Origin: a virus
Strand: one strand, 5' to 3'
DNA length: 64,000 nucleotides
IMG/VR virus record: IMGVR_UViG_3300009788_000098
Span: 1-64,000 of that record
Part shown: piece by piece, positions 6,768 through 14,248 of the stretch
How the letters are laid out: every line of letters starts with the position of its first letter
How positions within the stretch are numbered: the stretch's first letter is position 1
Position numbers and translations under genes: made by a program
Notes under the pieces: model-generated
The model's database searches: none
Told to the model about the DNA's origin: nothing
What the model saw: only the letters and a program-made list of their open reading frames with translations

Positions 6768-6796
6768 ATAGTACCACAAGTGCGCTCCCTTGTCAA
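6768..6796 (-). promoter_or_regulatory. Promoter for the minus-strand gene 6222-6728
   Basis: On the minus strand TTGACA (6791-6796) and TACTAT (6768-6773) are separated by 17 bp, about 40 bases before the start codon. Together with the promoter at 6848 this makes a divergent promoter pair. Confidence 0.85.
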
Positions 6797-6847
6797 GCGT
6801 GTTACTAAGTATTTATACCTAATTGCCACAATACTGGTGTAATGCTC

Positions 6848-6875
6848 TTGACAAATACCGATAATCGTGTATAAT
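6848..6875 (+). promoter_or_regulatory. Promoter for the 6917-8636 operon
   Basis: TTGACA (6848-6853) and TATAAT (6870-6875) with 16 bp spacing. The surrounding CTTGACAAATACC and CGTGTATAATA closely resemble the promoter at 1505, so the two are probably co-regulated. Confidence 0.9.
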
Positions 6876-6916
6876 AAGGATATAAGATTACATACGATTA
6901 GTGAAAGGAGAATACT

Positions 6917-7135
6917 ATGGAAGCAAATGAGATAATTGAAATGTACAAAAAGTTAGCAGAAGAAACAAAAGCACCAGTAACAACTTTTGTAGCTGGCATC
7001 AAATTCGTGTTTAGCAGCCGTTTCAAGTCAGGCACAAGAAGCATAATAGCACACTATGTTGCCAGCGAAATCAGACACGAAAAGGGCGCAGAAGAGCTCT
7101 TGACCACATGCCTAAAAATCCAGAGAGACCGATGA
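6917..7135 (+). CDS. Hypothetical protein, 72 aa
   Basis: GAAAGGAG lies 8 bases before the ATG at 6917. It is the first gene behind a consensus promoter. The sequence is mixed, with a central basic stretch (SSRFKSGTRS). Its stop overlaps the next start as ATGA. No recognised domain. Confidence 0.7.
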   Translation: MEANEIIEMYKKLAEETKAPVTTFVAGIKFVFSSRFKSGTRSIIAHYVASEIRHEKGAEELLTTCLKIQRDR

Positions 7136-7515
7136 ATAAATTCCACAAAGCACGCAACCTAGTGAACATGTCCATGGTCGCACCTGATGCTCGTGACAAA
7201 GAGGGTAGAATTCGCACTGCCAATGTGAGCGGATCAAAAGCCAAATCTTATCACGTAATTTTGCGACGGCATAACAGCAGGATAACAGCGGAGTGCAGAC
7301 TTTCTACAGGAGTTGGCTTTCTTCCATGTCCCTCCAATGAATACTTGTGCTGGCACTCACTAGCTGTTATTATGACTGCCATTGAAGAAACCGGCAAGAA
7401 AGTTTCGTTCTGCCACGAGAAAGACAAAGCTGAGAACTTATCTAACCTGGGAGGACAAATTTTTGCAGCAAGTAAATGGAAGTCGGATAAAGTAAACTGG
7501 TTGGTAGTGAAATGA
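7132..7515 (+). CDS. SWIM-like zinc-finger protein, 127 aa
   Basis: I chose the ATG at 7132 because of ATGA coupling with the preceding stop. Residues about 44-86 run from YHVILRRHNSRITAECR through LPCPSNEYLCWHSLAVIM. That matches the SWIM pattern of a strand pair followed by C...CxH and a hydrophobic helix, although the first Cys of the CxC is displaced. SWIM domains bind nucleic acid or proteins. Confidence 0.7.
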   Translation: MNKFHKARNLVNMSMVAPDARDKEGRIRTANVSGSKAKSYHVILRRHNSRITAECRLSTGVGFLPCPSNEYLCWHSLAVIMTAIEETGKKVSFCHEKDKAENLSNLGGQIFAASKWKSDKVNWLVVK

Positions 7516-7658
7516 TACTGTTTGACCTCACCCTGCTCACCATCGCCGTTGTCGCTGCCCTAAAAGGCTCGTGGAATACCGTAGCGTTCTGTGCGGGGTT
7601 CTGGGCGACTATGACAATGAGATGCAAAACGTATAGAGAGATAAAGGAGACCTCATGA
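7512..7658 (+). CDS. Small membrane protein, 48 aa
   Basis: Linked by ATGA overlaps to both neighbours (7512 and 7655). Two hydrophobic stretches, LFDLTLLTIAVVAALKG and NTVAFCAGFWATMT, suggest one or two membrane helices, followed by a basic tail. It is too short for further assignment. Confidence 0.55.
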   Translation: MILFDLTLLTIAVVAALKGSWNTVAFCAGFWATMTMRCKTYREIKETS

Positions 7659-7855
7659 AAAAAGACTTCATACTTAGAAAAGTGGACGATGAGAACGTTG
7701 TAGTCATCTGCAAAGAATACAACACCGCTTGGGCAATGCTATTTGCGGATTTCTTTTACACCTCTGCTGGCAATGAAATATACAGATTTGCTCGTGGCGA
7801 GAACGCTGACGGCAAGGAACTGCACGTTACAATCACGATAGAGAGAACCCCATGA
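7655..7855 (+). CDS. Hypothetical protein, 66 aa
   Basis: The ATG at 7655 has AAAGGAGACCTC upstream and overlaps the preceding stop. The product looks like a small alpha/beta domain (DFILRKVDDENVVVICKEYN), ending in an acidic/basic strand. Coupled to the next gene by ATGA. Family unknown. Confidence 0.65.
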   Translation: MKKDFILRKVDDENVVVICKEYNTAWAMLFADFFYTSAGNEIYRFARGENADGKELHVTITIERTP

Positions 7856-8067
7856 ACAAATTCTCAAAAGACATGGCTATGAGGCACCTGGAATCGTGGC
7901 TGGAATCATTCTTTTACGAGCTTGACGAAAACTATGATTACGCGAAAAGAAAGTGGTACAGTGGTGTATTCTTAGGCTTTGAAAGCATGGCTTGGGCTAT
8001 AGGAGAGAAACAGATTGAGAAACTAGCCCTGGCGTGCGTGGAACTCGTGCGGAGAACGTACCGATGA
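7852..8067 (+). CDS. Hypothetical helical protein, 71 aa
   Basis: Translationally coupled at both ends (ATGA at 7852 and 8064). It is aromatic-rich and probably helical (MRHLESWLESFFYELDENYD). No cysteines arranged in pairs. No known family. Confidence 0.65.
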   Translation: MNKFSKDMAMRHLESWLESFFYELDENYDYAKRKWYSGVFLGFESMAWAIGEKQIEKLALACVELVRRTYR

Positions 8068-8636
8068 CAATCTGGCTGACTGCTGACCATCACGCAGGAC
8101 ATCACAATATCATTGAGTATACAAATCGCCCATTTGCTAATGTTGCAGAAATGGATAGCGAGCTTATCAGACGACACAATAAAGTAGTTGCCCAAAATGA
8201 AAGCGTATATATGCTAGGAGATGTAACTTTAGCTAACCTTGAGTACACATACAATTTCCTAAATCAACTTAATGGGACATTATACATTGTGCCAGGTGGA
8301 CATGACTACTGGATAGAGAAGCACAATAGACTTCCATCATCAGTAGAACTAGCATCAAAATTGCAACCCAACAAAGTAGTCATTCTGCCCTCACTATACA
8401 CACTTAAGCCAGTGTACACTCGATACCCTTCCTGCATCCTCTGCCACTTTGCTTTGCGCACTTGGCACAAATCCCACTATAACAGTTTTCACTTCCACGG
8501 ACACTCACATGGTCAGCTTCCGACAGCTTATAACTGCCTTGACGTAGGTGTCGATGTGCATAATTTCTATCCTATCAGCCTGGATAAAGCCTCAAAGAAA
8601 ATCGAGAAGAACAATGAAAACCTTGACAAAAACTAA
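8064..8636 (+). CDS. Calcineurin-like metallophosphoesterase, 190 aa
   Basis: The ATG at 8064 is coupled to the preceding gene. Metal-site motifs appear in order: ADHHAGH (residues about 7-13, the DxH block), LGD (near 50), PGGHD (near 80, the GNHD block), CHFAL and HFHGHSHG (near 150). This matches small phage and bacterial phosphoesterases of the YfcE/phosphodiesterase type that hydrolyse phosphodiesters with two metals. The substrate is unknown. The first half of the promoter at 8623 lies in its last codons. Confidence 0.85.
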   Translation: MTIWLTADHHAGHHNIIEYTNRPFANVAEMDSELIRRHNKVVAQNESVYMLGDVTLANLEYTYNFLNQLNGTLYIVPGGHDYWIEKHNRLPSSVELASKLQPNKVVILPSLYTLKPVYTRYPSCILCHFALRTWHKSHYNSFHFHGHSHGQLPTAYNCLDVGVDVHNFYPISLDKASKKIEKNNENLDKN

Positions 8637-8651
8637 CAACCAAACTACAAT
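8623..8651 (+). promoter_or_regulatory. Promoter pointing into the 8652-8780 gap
   Basis: TTGACA (8623-8628), 17 bp, TACAAT (8646-8651). No open frame with a ribosome site follows before the convergent terL stop, so the product would be a non-coding RNA or an antisense transcript to terL. Confidence 0.7.
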
Positions 8652-8657
8652 ACATAA

Positions 8658-8780
8658 ATACCCCCCAAGACAGGAAACTGTCTGCGTGCCGCCTGCTCAT
8701 TGTAGTGGGCGGTTGCGTGTACTGAATAGCTGGCAGAGAGAAAGGGGCTGCTATAATCAGTCTTGCTACCTTGTCTGTTG
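8658..8780 (+). ncRNA. Candidate structured small RNA antisense-adjacent to terL
   Basis: Downstream of the promoter at 8623 there is AGACAG-GAAA-CTGTCT, a 6 bp stem with a GNRA-type tetraloop. A second stem follows, GCCGCC...GGCGGT. No terminator is obvious before the terL stop at 8781, so the transcript may run into terL as antisense. No conserved RNA family was recognised. The gap holds no protein gene. Confidence 0.35.
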
Positions 8781-10379
8781 TCACGTAATGTACCCCTGAC
8801 CTGCGAGCCAGACGCGCGCACGACCTTTCATGCACAACTTTGGCCCAACGAGAGCCTGCAAAACCGCGTCAGCTACATCAGTGGAACGTTTCAAGCGCTT
8901 GCGAATATCTTTCTTGCTCTCGACCTTGATAACCGCGTTACTCAGCACATCAAATTTGGGCGTAGTTAGTTCCCTCAATAATCTAGTATCTCGCGGTATC
9001 ATTACTTCTGTACCACCATTGGGATCAAACATCTCCCGACCAAGCCACCACATCGCGGCACGTTTATTTTGGAACTTGAACTCCTTGGTTTTGTCTTTGA
9101 GCGCAGTCTTTTCGGCAGCGTTGAAAGGAAGTGCTTTATCAGTATACCCTTGCTCTCTTAGTCTATCCAATACCCCTACGCCAATTCCAATTACGTCTAT
9201 AAAAGTGGGGGCGTGAAATGCGTCAATTATGCCTTTCAACCTTCCGGCAATTTCCATTGTTGCTGTCCCACTTCCCCCAGCTCCAAAAGACCTCGTTTCA
9301 AAAACCCTTGTATCGTCGTGACAAATTGCAATAACAGTATTGTCGCCACCCTCGCCGCCTAAGCCAATGTCGCACCCTACAGAAGTAACAGTTCCTCTGG
9401 GCGCACCATCGGCAATATCTCTTTGCCATTCATCCCACCTTGTCATGGCTTGCTCAACCCACTCCATCGGGATCAGAGTGTTAACATCAGCCTCTTTGAA
9501 CTCTCCGAGAACATGGTTGTGATATTGCTGACTGTCCTCTCCCCACTGCTTGCGTCTTTGTTCAGCCCACTCTTCAGTCATTCGACCTGATTTGATAGCA
9601 TCCTCACGCGTGATGTGAATTGTATGCCAGTCTTCGTATCCCAGTCTTCCCCGATGAATGTCAAAGAACCTTCCTGCTGGCTCTCCTGGCGTGCTGATTG
9701 CTAAGACTTTTGCAAATTGTTCGCCGCCACGACCTGACCCTGCAAAAGTCCCCTCAAATGAATCCCACACTTCAGTCGGGATGATTTTAGCTTCGTCAAA
9801 GACAAAAAACAGGTTATCACTATGCGCCCCCTCAAGTTTGGCAGGATCATCTGAACTAACCGCTAATGCCATTCCAGTACTCAATCGCAAACGCAACTTC
9901 TGCAATTCGTAACGATTGTCAAATGGCTCACGTCCAATTATGTCCCACCTTAACAAACGTGACCATTTGTGCAATTCCGGCCAGAGGTAATCCTCAAGCT
10001 GCGACCACGTAGACGCTGTGGTTAATGCTTTCCAGTCATTACCATCATTGGTAAGCGCAAAAGCCAAGACACACCACGCTGCGAGTGCGGTCTTGCCTAA
10101 AGTTCTTGGCCCACGTATAGCTTGGCGCTTATGGTCTGTCCAGTTCCCTAATATGTCTTCCTGATAAAAAGCTGGCCCATCGCCACCCGCTCTTTCCCAA
10201 TCTATGCAATCATGGACAAAAGCGACCCAATCATCTCGGTATGTGTTTTGGAACTGGCTATACTTGGCTCGTTCAATTTGGGCAACACCGCCAACCTTCT
10301 CAACTAGCTCTTTAGCTTTGCTTTCCTGAAGGGAGTGCCACTCCTGCTCGCTTAAAAAGTCCTTCAACGTCTTCTTCAT
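8781..10379 (-). CDS. terL: Terminase large subunit, 532 aa
   Basis: The DNA-packaging motor. The ATPase half has Walker A GPRTLGKT (residues 90-97) and Walker B NLFFVFDEA (about 189-197), then a coupling-like STPG (229-232). The RNase H-like nuclease half has GCDIG with D337, IDVIG with D395, and a C-terminal DVADAV acidic motif (501-506). GAAGGAGAG precedes its ATG even though that ATG lies inside the terS end, so the 68-base overlap is real. Full length for the family. Confidence 0.95.
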   Translation of the reverse strand: MKKTLKDFLSEQEWHSLQESKAKELVEKVGGVAQIERAKYSQFQNTYRDDWVAFVHDCIDWERAGGDGPAFYQEDILGNWTDHKRQAIRGPRTLGKTALAAWCVLAFALTNDGNDWKALTTASTWSQLEDYLWPELHKWSRLLRWDIIGREPFDNRYELQKLRLRLSTGMALAVSSDDPAKLEGAHSDNLFFVFDEAKIIPTEVWDSFEGTFAGSGRGGEQFAKVLAISTPGEPAGRFFDIHRGRLGYEDWHTIHITREDAIKSGRMTEEWAEQRRKQWGEDSQQYHNHVLGEFKEADVNTLIPMEWVEQAMTRWDEWQRDIADGAPRGTVTSVGCDIGLGGEGGDNTVIAICHDDTRVFETRSFGAGGSGTATMEIAGRLKGIIDAFHAPTFIDVIGIGVGVLDRLREQGYTDKALPFNAAEKTALKDKTKEFKFQNKRAAMWWLGREMFDPNGGTEVMIPRDTRLLRELTTPKFDVLSNAVIKVESKKDIRKRLKRSTDVADAVLQALVGPKLCMKGRARVWLAGQGYIT

Positions 10380-10929
10380 TGAACTCTCCTTCTATCATCT
10401 CTTGCCCCTCGCGGTCACCCAGTGTCCCATCTCTAATAAGTTCAACAATTTTGCTACGGTAGTCGTCCACCTCAATGCGTGTTTTCCTGCCGAACTCACC
10501 GGGGTATTGTCGTTCTAGTAACCAGGCGTTTGCTTGCCACTGTTTTAGTCCAGCGTTCCTGATTTGTTCTAGCAGTAGCAGTTTGCGTAGAGGGCGTGCA
10601 CGCTCACTTTTGAGGAACAGGTCAAGGTACACTTTCTCATTTTCTAATACCTCTGCCATTTCCCCCGTATCCATCTCAAGTTTTGTTATGCGCTGGAACT
10701 CGTTATGCCCCCGCCGTCTCCATGAGCTGAGAGTGCCTGGCGAGATTTCCATTGCTCTAGCAGCATCGGCGTTGCTCAACCCAGCCCCTATAGCTTCGAT
10801 AATTGCCTTTACCATGTCGGGCGAGCATTTGCCTCGTCTACCGTAGAATGGGTCATATACCATGAGATCAGCAAACTTCTCATAGTAGTACTGTTGGTTT
10901 TCGTCACCATCGCTCATTCCATTATCCAT
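10312..10929 (-). CDS. terS: Terminase small subunit, 205 aa
   Basis: Lies directly upstream of terL and overlaps it. Residues about 38-72 form a helix-turn-helix (IGAGLSNADAARAMEISPGTLSSWRRRG) typical of small terminases that recognise the packaging site, followed by a long charged helical oligomerisation region. AAGGAT precedes the ATG. Together with TerL it would start packaging at the virion end of the replicated DNA. Confidence 0.85.
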   Translation of the reverse strand: MDNGMSDGDENQQYYYEKFADLMVYDPFYGRRGKCSPDMVKAIIEAIGAGLSNADAARAMEISPGTLSSWRRRGHNEFQRITKLEMDTGEMAEVLENEKVYLDLFLKSERARPLRKLLLLEQIRNAGLKQWQANAWLLERQYPGEFGRKTRIEVDDYRSKIVELIRDGTLGDREGQEMIEGEFNEEDVEGLFKRAGVALPSGKQS

Positions 10930-10938
10930 GACTTATCC

Positions 10939-10967
10939 TTGTTATAATCGTCAAAATGTGTTAGTAT
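10939..10967 (+). promoter_or_regulatory. Weak candidate promoter for 11024
   Basis: TTGTTA (10939-10944), 17 bp, TAGTAT (10962-10967), between divergent terS and the phosphoesterase gene. The match is weaker than for the other promoters in the window; position is its main support. Confidence 0.35.
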
Positions 10968-11023
10968 GATAATTGTAACACGGACGGTAAGAACTAACAA
11001 GAATGGAAATCTGAGGAGGAACG

Positions 11024-11881
11024 ATGCGAAAACTAGCTGTATTGGTATCAGACATGCACAGTGGGCATAAGTTAGGGCTTTGTAACCCTGATGCCAAAAT
11101 ACTGAACACTGCCGAGAACCCACCGAAAGAGCAAGGGGTGTGTCTTGTAGAATGGCAGGAGTACCTGTGGGATGTTGTTTACTCACCAGCAATAGAGAAA
11201 GTGGTGAAATTGGCAGGGAAAGATGAGATCATTGTGAACATCTTGGGGGATATAGTGCAGGGAAGTAAGTTTCCGAACCACCTTGTTGCGTTTGAGGAGA
11301 GCAACCATTGTAAGATTGCATACTATAACCTGCTGCCCTGGTTGAGTATTCCTAATGTACACACGATGCGCCTGACAACGGGAACGCCCACCCATGAGGG
11401 GGAGAACTTGAGTGCCGCGGTAACAGTTGCAGATGTGATACGCAATGAACGTGAGATTGACATAAAGGTAGCCCATCACTTTGAGTTGAACATTGACAAC
11501 TTTTTGCTTGATATTGCACATCACGGGGCGCACCCTGGTATTCGGCTACATACAAGAGGCAATATGTTGAGATATGAGATGGGGTCGGCGATTAGCGAGT
11601 ATATTGAGAATGGCGAAGTGCCGCCTGATTGTGTTGCGCGGGGTCATTTCCATATGCCCGTTGAGGAAACTATTACGCGGTTTCGCAACGACGAGATGAA
11701 GAAGTTTACCTATCTGTTGGTTCCATCGTTGACAGGGATGGTTCCCCATGCACGCAAAGTGACGAAATCAATTTCTAAGGTGACTAATGGTATTTGTGCG
11801 TTAGAGATCATTGATGGGAAGTTGGTCAATGTACATTGGTTCACGAAAACTATTGATACGCGGTACAAGGAGAAGGTATGA
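11024..11881 (+). CDS. Metallophosphoesterase, 285 aa
   Basis: The ATG at 11024 follows GAGGAGGAACG. The motifs of the calcineurin-like fold appear in order: SDMHSGH (residues 9-15), NILGDIVQG (near 68-75), GTPTHEGE (near 120, in place of GNHE), an AHHGAHPG block (near 165) and GHFHM (near 207). It is of the size seen for phage phosphoesterases near replication genes. The substrate, DNA or nucleotide, is not evident. Coupled by ATGA to the next gene. Confidence 0.85.
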   Translation: MRKLAVLVSDMHSGHKLGLCNPDAKILNTAENPPKEQGVCLVEWQEYLWDVVYSPAIEKVVKLAGKDEIIVNILGDIVQGSKFPNHLVAFEESNHCKIAYYNLLPWLSIPNVHTMRLTTGTPTHEGENLSAAVTVADVIRNEREIDIKVAHHFELNIDNFLLDIAHHGAHPGIRLHTRGNMLRYEMGSAISEYIENGEVPPDCVARGHFHMPVEETITRFRNDEMKKFTYLLVPSLTGMVPHARKVTKSISKVTNGICALEIIDGKLVNVHWFTKTIDTRYKEKV

Positions 11882-12405
11882 CCTGCATTGTTGGAATTCA
11901 AAATGACAAAGGTTGTTGGATCGGAACAGATTCGTTTTCTGGAAGTGCTGATAGCAAAGGAATAATGAAAGAAGGGAAATTTGTTAGATGTGGAAAGTTT
12001 ACAATCGGATATACCACATCTTTCAGGATGGCGCAAATCATTGATAACTTGAACAAGAAACCAAAAACAATATATGAATTTTGTGAAGTTATACGTGACG
12101 CTCTCAAAGAAAAGGGATTTTCTGAAATAGATAACAATAAAGAGATTGGTGGCACAATGATTGTTAGTGACGGTATAGAAATGTGGCACGTTGGAAGTGA
12201 TTTTGCGTATACACAGGACAGTCGCAACTTATACGCTATTGGTTCTGGCTACGCCTATGCTCTTGGGGCTATGTTTGTTACTCGCAATGAATATCCTAAA
12301 CAGAGTGAAGATTGGATGTTGAGAGCAGGTCTTCAAGTTGCATCAGAGTGTATTCCAACAGTTATTTCCCCGTTTCATATCAGGAAAATTGAGGAGAAGG
12401 TGTAA
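11878..12405 (+). CDS. Proteasome-like Ntn hydrolase, 175 aa
   Basis: The N-terminus MTCIVGIQNDKGCWIGTDS fits the proteasome beta / HslV fold, with Thr2 or Cys3 as a candidate N-terminal nucleophile after Met removal. A later GGTMIVSDG and YAIGSGYAYALGAM match the family's glycine-rich strands. Phages often carry such proteins without an ATPase partner. Whether it is a peptidase here is unproven. Overlaps both neighbours by a few bases. Confidence 0.75.
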   Translation: MTCIVGIQNDKGCWIGTDSFSGSADSKGIMKEGKFVRCGKFTIGYTTSFRMAQIIDNLNKKPKTIYEFCEVIRDALKEKGFSEIDNNKEIGGTMIVSDGIEMWHVGSDFAYTQDSRNLYAIGSGYAYALGAMFVTRNEYPKQSEDWMLRAGLQVASECIPTVISPFHIRKIEEKV

Positions 12406-12647
12406 TGGAAACAGACAAGCTGCTTGACCTGCTCAAGTACCAAGTGCCACCAACGCGCCCGCCCGGTATTGGCGTAACGGCAATTGAGTTCGCGGAAGTG
12501 CAGGGATGCGTTCCTAACACTGCCCGCCGCTTACTTATGAAAACCGATCTTGTTGGCGTAACGATGTTAGTTGACACGAAACATACCAAAGTATTCTTGC
12601 CAGCAGAAGATGTAGAGGCTAATGAACATTACAAAGCGTGGATATAA
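12405..12647 (+). CDS. Small helix-turn-helix-like protein, 80 aa
   Basis: The start overlaps the previous stop by one base and has GAGGAGAAGG upstream. Residues 24-45 (VTAIEFAEVQGCVPNTARRL) have the look of a winged-helix recognition segment. The C-terminus is a short strand-rich tail. DNA binding is inferred from that pattern only. A promoter for the next unit starts 9 bases after the stop. Confidence 0.6.
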   Translation: METDKLLDLLKYQVPPTRPPGIGVTAIEFAEVQGCVPNTARRLLMKTDLVGVTMLVDTKHTKVFLPAEDVEANEHYKAWI

Positions 12648-12656
12648 GGTTTACCC

Positions 12657-12685
12657 TTGACATTAGGTTTAGTTTGTGCTAATAT
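12657..12685 (+). promoter_or_regulatory. Promoter for the ssDNA-binding-like gene
   Basis: TTGACA (12657-12662), 17 bp, TAATAT (12680-12685). It is again embedded in ACCCTTGACA, as at 1505. An AAAAAGGAG site and the ATG at 12738 follow after about 50 bases. Confidence 0.85.
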
Positions 12686-12737
12686 ATAGATGTAAATGAC
12701 TTTTATCAATTATTGAATTCAAAAAGGAGAAAGTATA

Positions 12738-13541
12738 ATGGCAGATTTTTTAGATAACTGGACGGAGTGGGCAGATCAAGATGCAAGTGCAGCAGACAAG
12801 CGTGGAGTAAAGGTCAATTTTGGACAACTCACTATCAAGCCTTTTCGCTTTACCCACTGGCAAGATGACGGGAGTGGCAATCGAACACCTATTGAGGTTA
12901 AGCCAGAACAGTATGGCAACCTTCCTACAGGCAGTCGCAGTATGGACTTAGAATTCAGCATTAACGTGAAGGAATTCAATCCCTCATGGGAAAATCCATA
13001 TGAGCGCAGGTGCAGGATAGGCAGTAAAGATTGGTATGCCACGATCAGACCAAGTATTGAGGCTATACTTGGCAAAGGCTCAATGGCAGAAGGCAAGTAT
13101 AGCGGAACACTTGCTGACCTCAACGGGAAGTATGTTGAGACCAATGATGTGCCACAGAAAGAGAAAGACGGCACGGATAGCACTGAGTGGAACATGATAA
13201 AGCTAATAACGGTGTTCTCCAGTCGTAGCGAGTGCTTTGCCGCATGGCAGGAGCGTTTTGGTGGCAATGGTGAAGAGGCACCTACCGCTTCTGGTTTGGA
13301 CATGCCTGATATTTACGATGAGGCTTCATGGCGTGGTGCTCTTGTTGACATCAAGAAGGCACTAAATACTGGACAAACAGTTCAAGAAGTAGCTAAAGAT
13401 TATAGTGCCAGCAACAGACAAGTCTTGCAAGCGCTTACAGGCGAGATTAAGAAAGAACTTGATGCTGGCGTAACGGGCGTTGCTCTTGCACAACGTTATG
13501 ATGTTCACGTTTCTGACATCATGGCTATCAAGAGCGCGTAA
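12738..13541 (+). CDS. Putative ssDNA-binding-type protein, 267 aa
   Basis: Residues about 20-175 look like a beta-rich OB-type domain with many aromatics (FSINVKEFNPSWENPYERRC). The last 85 residues contain two helical repeats that look like degenerate helix-turn-helix units (TGQTVQEVAKDYSASNRQVL and AGVTGVALAQRYDVHVSDIM). Its own promoter and its place before the ERCC4-like and Sak4-like genes suggest a ssDNA-binding protein. The family is not certain. Confidence 0.55.
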   Translation: MADFLDNWTEWADQDASAADKRGVKVNFGQLTIKPFRFTHWQDDGSGNRTPIEVKPEQYGNLPTGSRSMDLEFSINVKEFNPSWENPYERRCRIGSKDWYATIRPSIEAILGKGSMAEGKYSGTLADLNGKYVETNDVPQKEKDGTDSTEWNMIKLITVFSSRSECFAAWQERFGGNGEEAPTASGLDMPDIYDEASWRGALVDIKKALNTGQTVQEVAKDYSASNRQVLQALTGEIKKELDAGVTGVALAQRYDVHVSDIMAIKSA

Positions 13542-13556
13542 ACTCCTCCCTATAAA

Positions 13557-13582
13557 GGGCTACCTCAGAGATGGGGTAGCCC
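13557..13582 (+). other. Stem-loop after the ssDNA-binding-like gene
   Basis: GGGCTACC (13557-13564) pairs perfectly with GGTAGCCC (13575-13582). There is no U-tract, and AAAGGA for the next gene follows at once. It may attenuate or process the highly expressed upstream transcript. Confidence 0.5.
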
Positions 13583-13594
13583 AAAGGAATCATT

Positions 13595-13798
13595 ATGATG
13601 AATGAAGAAAATGTTAGAATATTATGTGCCCTTTTTGTTTCTATCATTATAGGTCTTGTTATGCTAATAGCAATTACTCTTGTGCAGACCTTTGAAGGTA
13701 GTCTAGCAATGTATGTGGCTGGTGTCTTAACATGGCTAACATCATATGGCAGTTTGACATGGTATAAAAACTTTTTACAGAGGAAGCCACATGAGTGA
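13595..13798 (+). CDS. Two-pass membrane protein, 67 aa
   Basis: AAAGGA precedes tandem ATGs at 13595 and 13598. Hydrophobic segments near residues 9-30 and 38-56 suggest two membrane helices with a basic C-terminus (FLQRKPHE). Size and topology are compatible with a holin, but many phages carry unrelated proteins of this kind. Overlaps the next start. Confidence 0.6.
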   Translation: MMNEENVRILCALFVSIIIGLVMLIAITLVQTFEGSLAMYVAGVLTWLTSYGSLTWYKNFLQRKPHE

Positions 13799-13931
13799 AT
13801 TCTGGAAGTTTCTGAACAGAGTAATGAACCTGGTTGAGGGAATGATATCTCATCCAATTATGGTTCTGCTTCTCGTAGGGCCGACATGCTGGGTGACGCT
13901 TTGGATTGCGGTACAGGTGGCAAGCAAATGA
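13791..13931 (+). CDS. Single-pass membrane protein, 46 aa
   Basis: Starts inside the preceding gene's last codons and ends in the ATGA of the next. One hydrophobic segment (HPIMVLLLVGPTCWVTLWIA) occupies the C-terminal half. Support comes from the coupled arrangement; function unknown. Confidence 0.5.
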   Translation: MSEFWKFLNRVMNLVEGMISHPIMVLLLVGPTCWVTLWIAVQVASK

Positions 13932-14248
13932 TAAACGAAAAGTTACAAAAGAAGGTTGAATATATTATTGCAGGGATGGAAGACCATTCTTTCATTGAGA
14001 TTTTGGACGAACTTCTTGATGTCAAAGATGACGATGGCAAGCGAATTTTCTCAGTTGAGATTCGCACATTTTACAACACTGGAACTAGAAATCGTTATAT
14101 TGCAAAAGTTCGCAGACTTTATCCGTGTAATTGCGCAATAGAGACAGAATATCGCGGCACAGACTTGCCATTTGCTCTTTGGAGGGCTGTGACTGCAAAT
14201 ATTAACTTAATGGCCGCACAGAAGAATCATTTGAAGGAAAAGAAGTGA
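13928..14248 (+). CDS. Hypothetical protein, 106 aa
   Basis: I chose the ATG at 13928 because of ATGA coupling; an earlier in-frame ATG at 13886 would overlap the membrane protein. The N-terminal half is helical and acidic (IIAGMEDHSFIEILDELLDV). The C-terminal half has CNCAIETEY and a helix. Ends in GTGA overlapping the ERCC4-like gene, so it may work with it. Confidence 0.65.
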   Translation: MINEKLQKKVEYIIAGMEDHSFIEILDELLDVKDDDGKRIFSVEIRTFYNTGTRNRYIAKVRRLYPCNCAIETEYRGTDLPFALWRAVTANINLMAAQKNHLKEKK

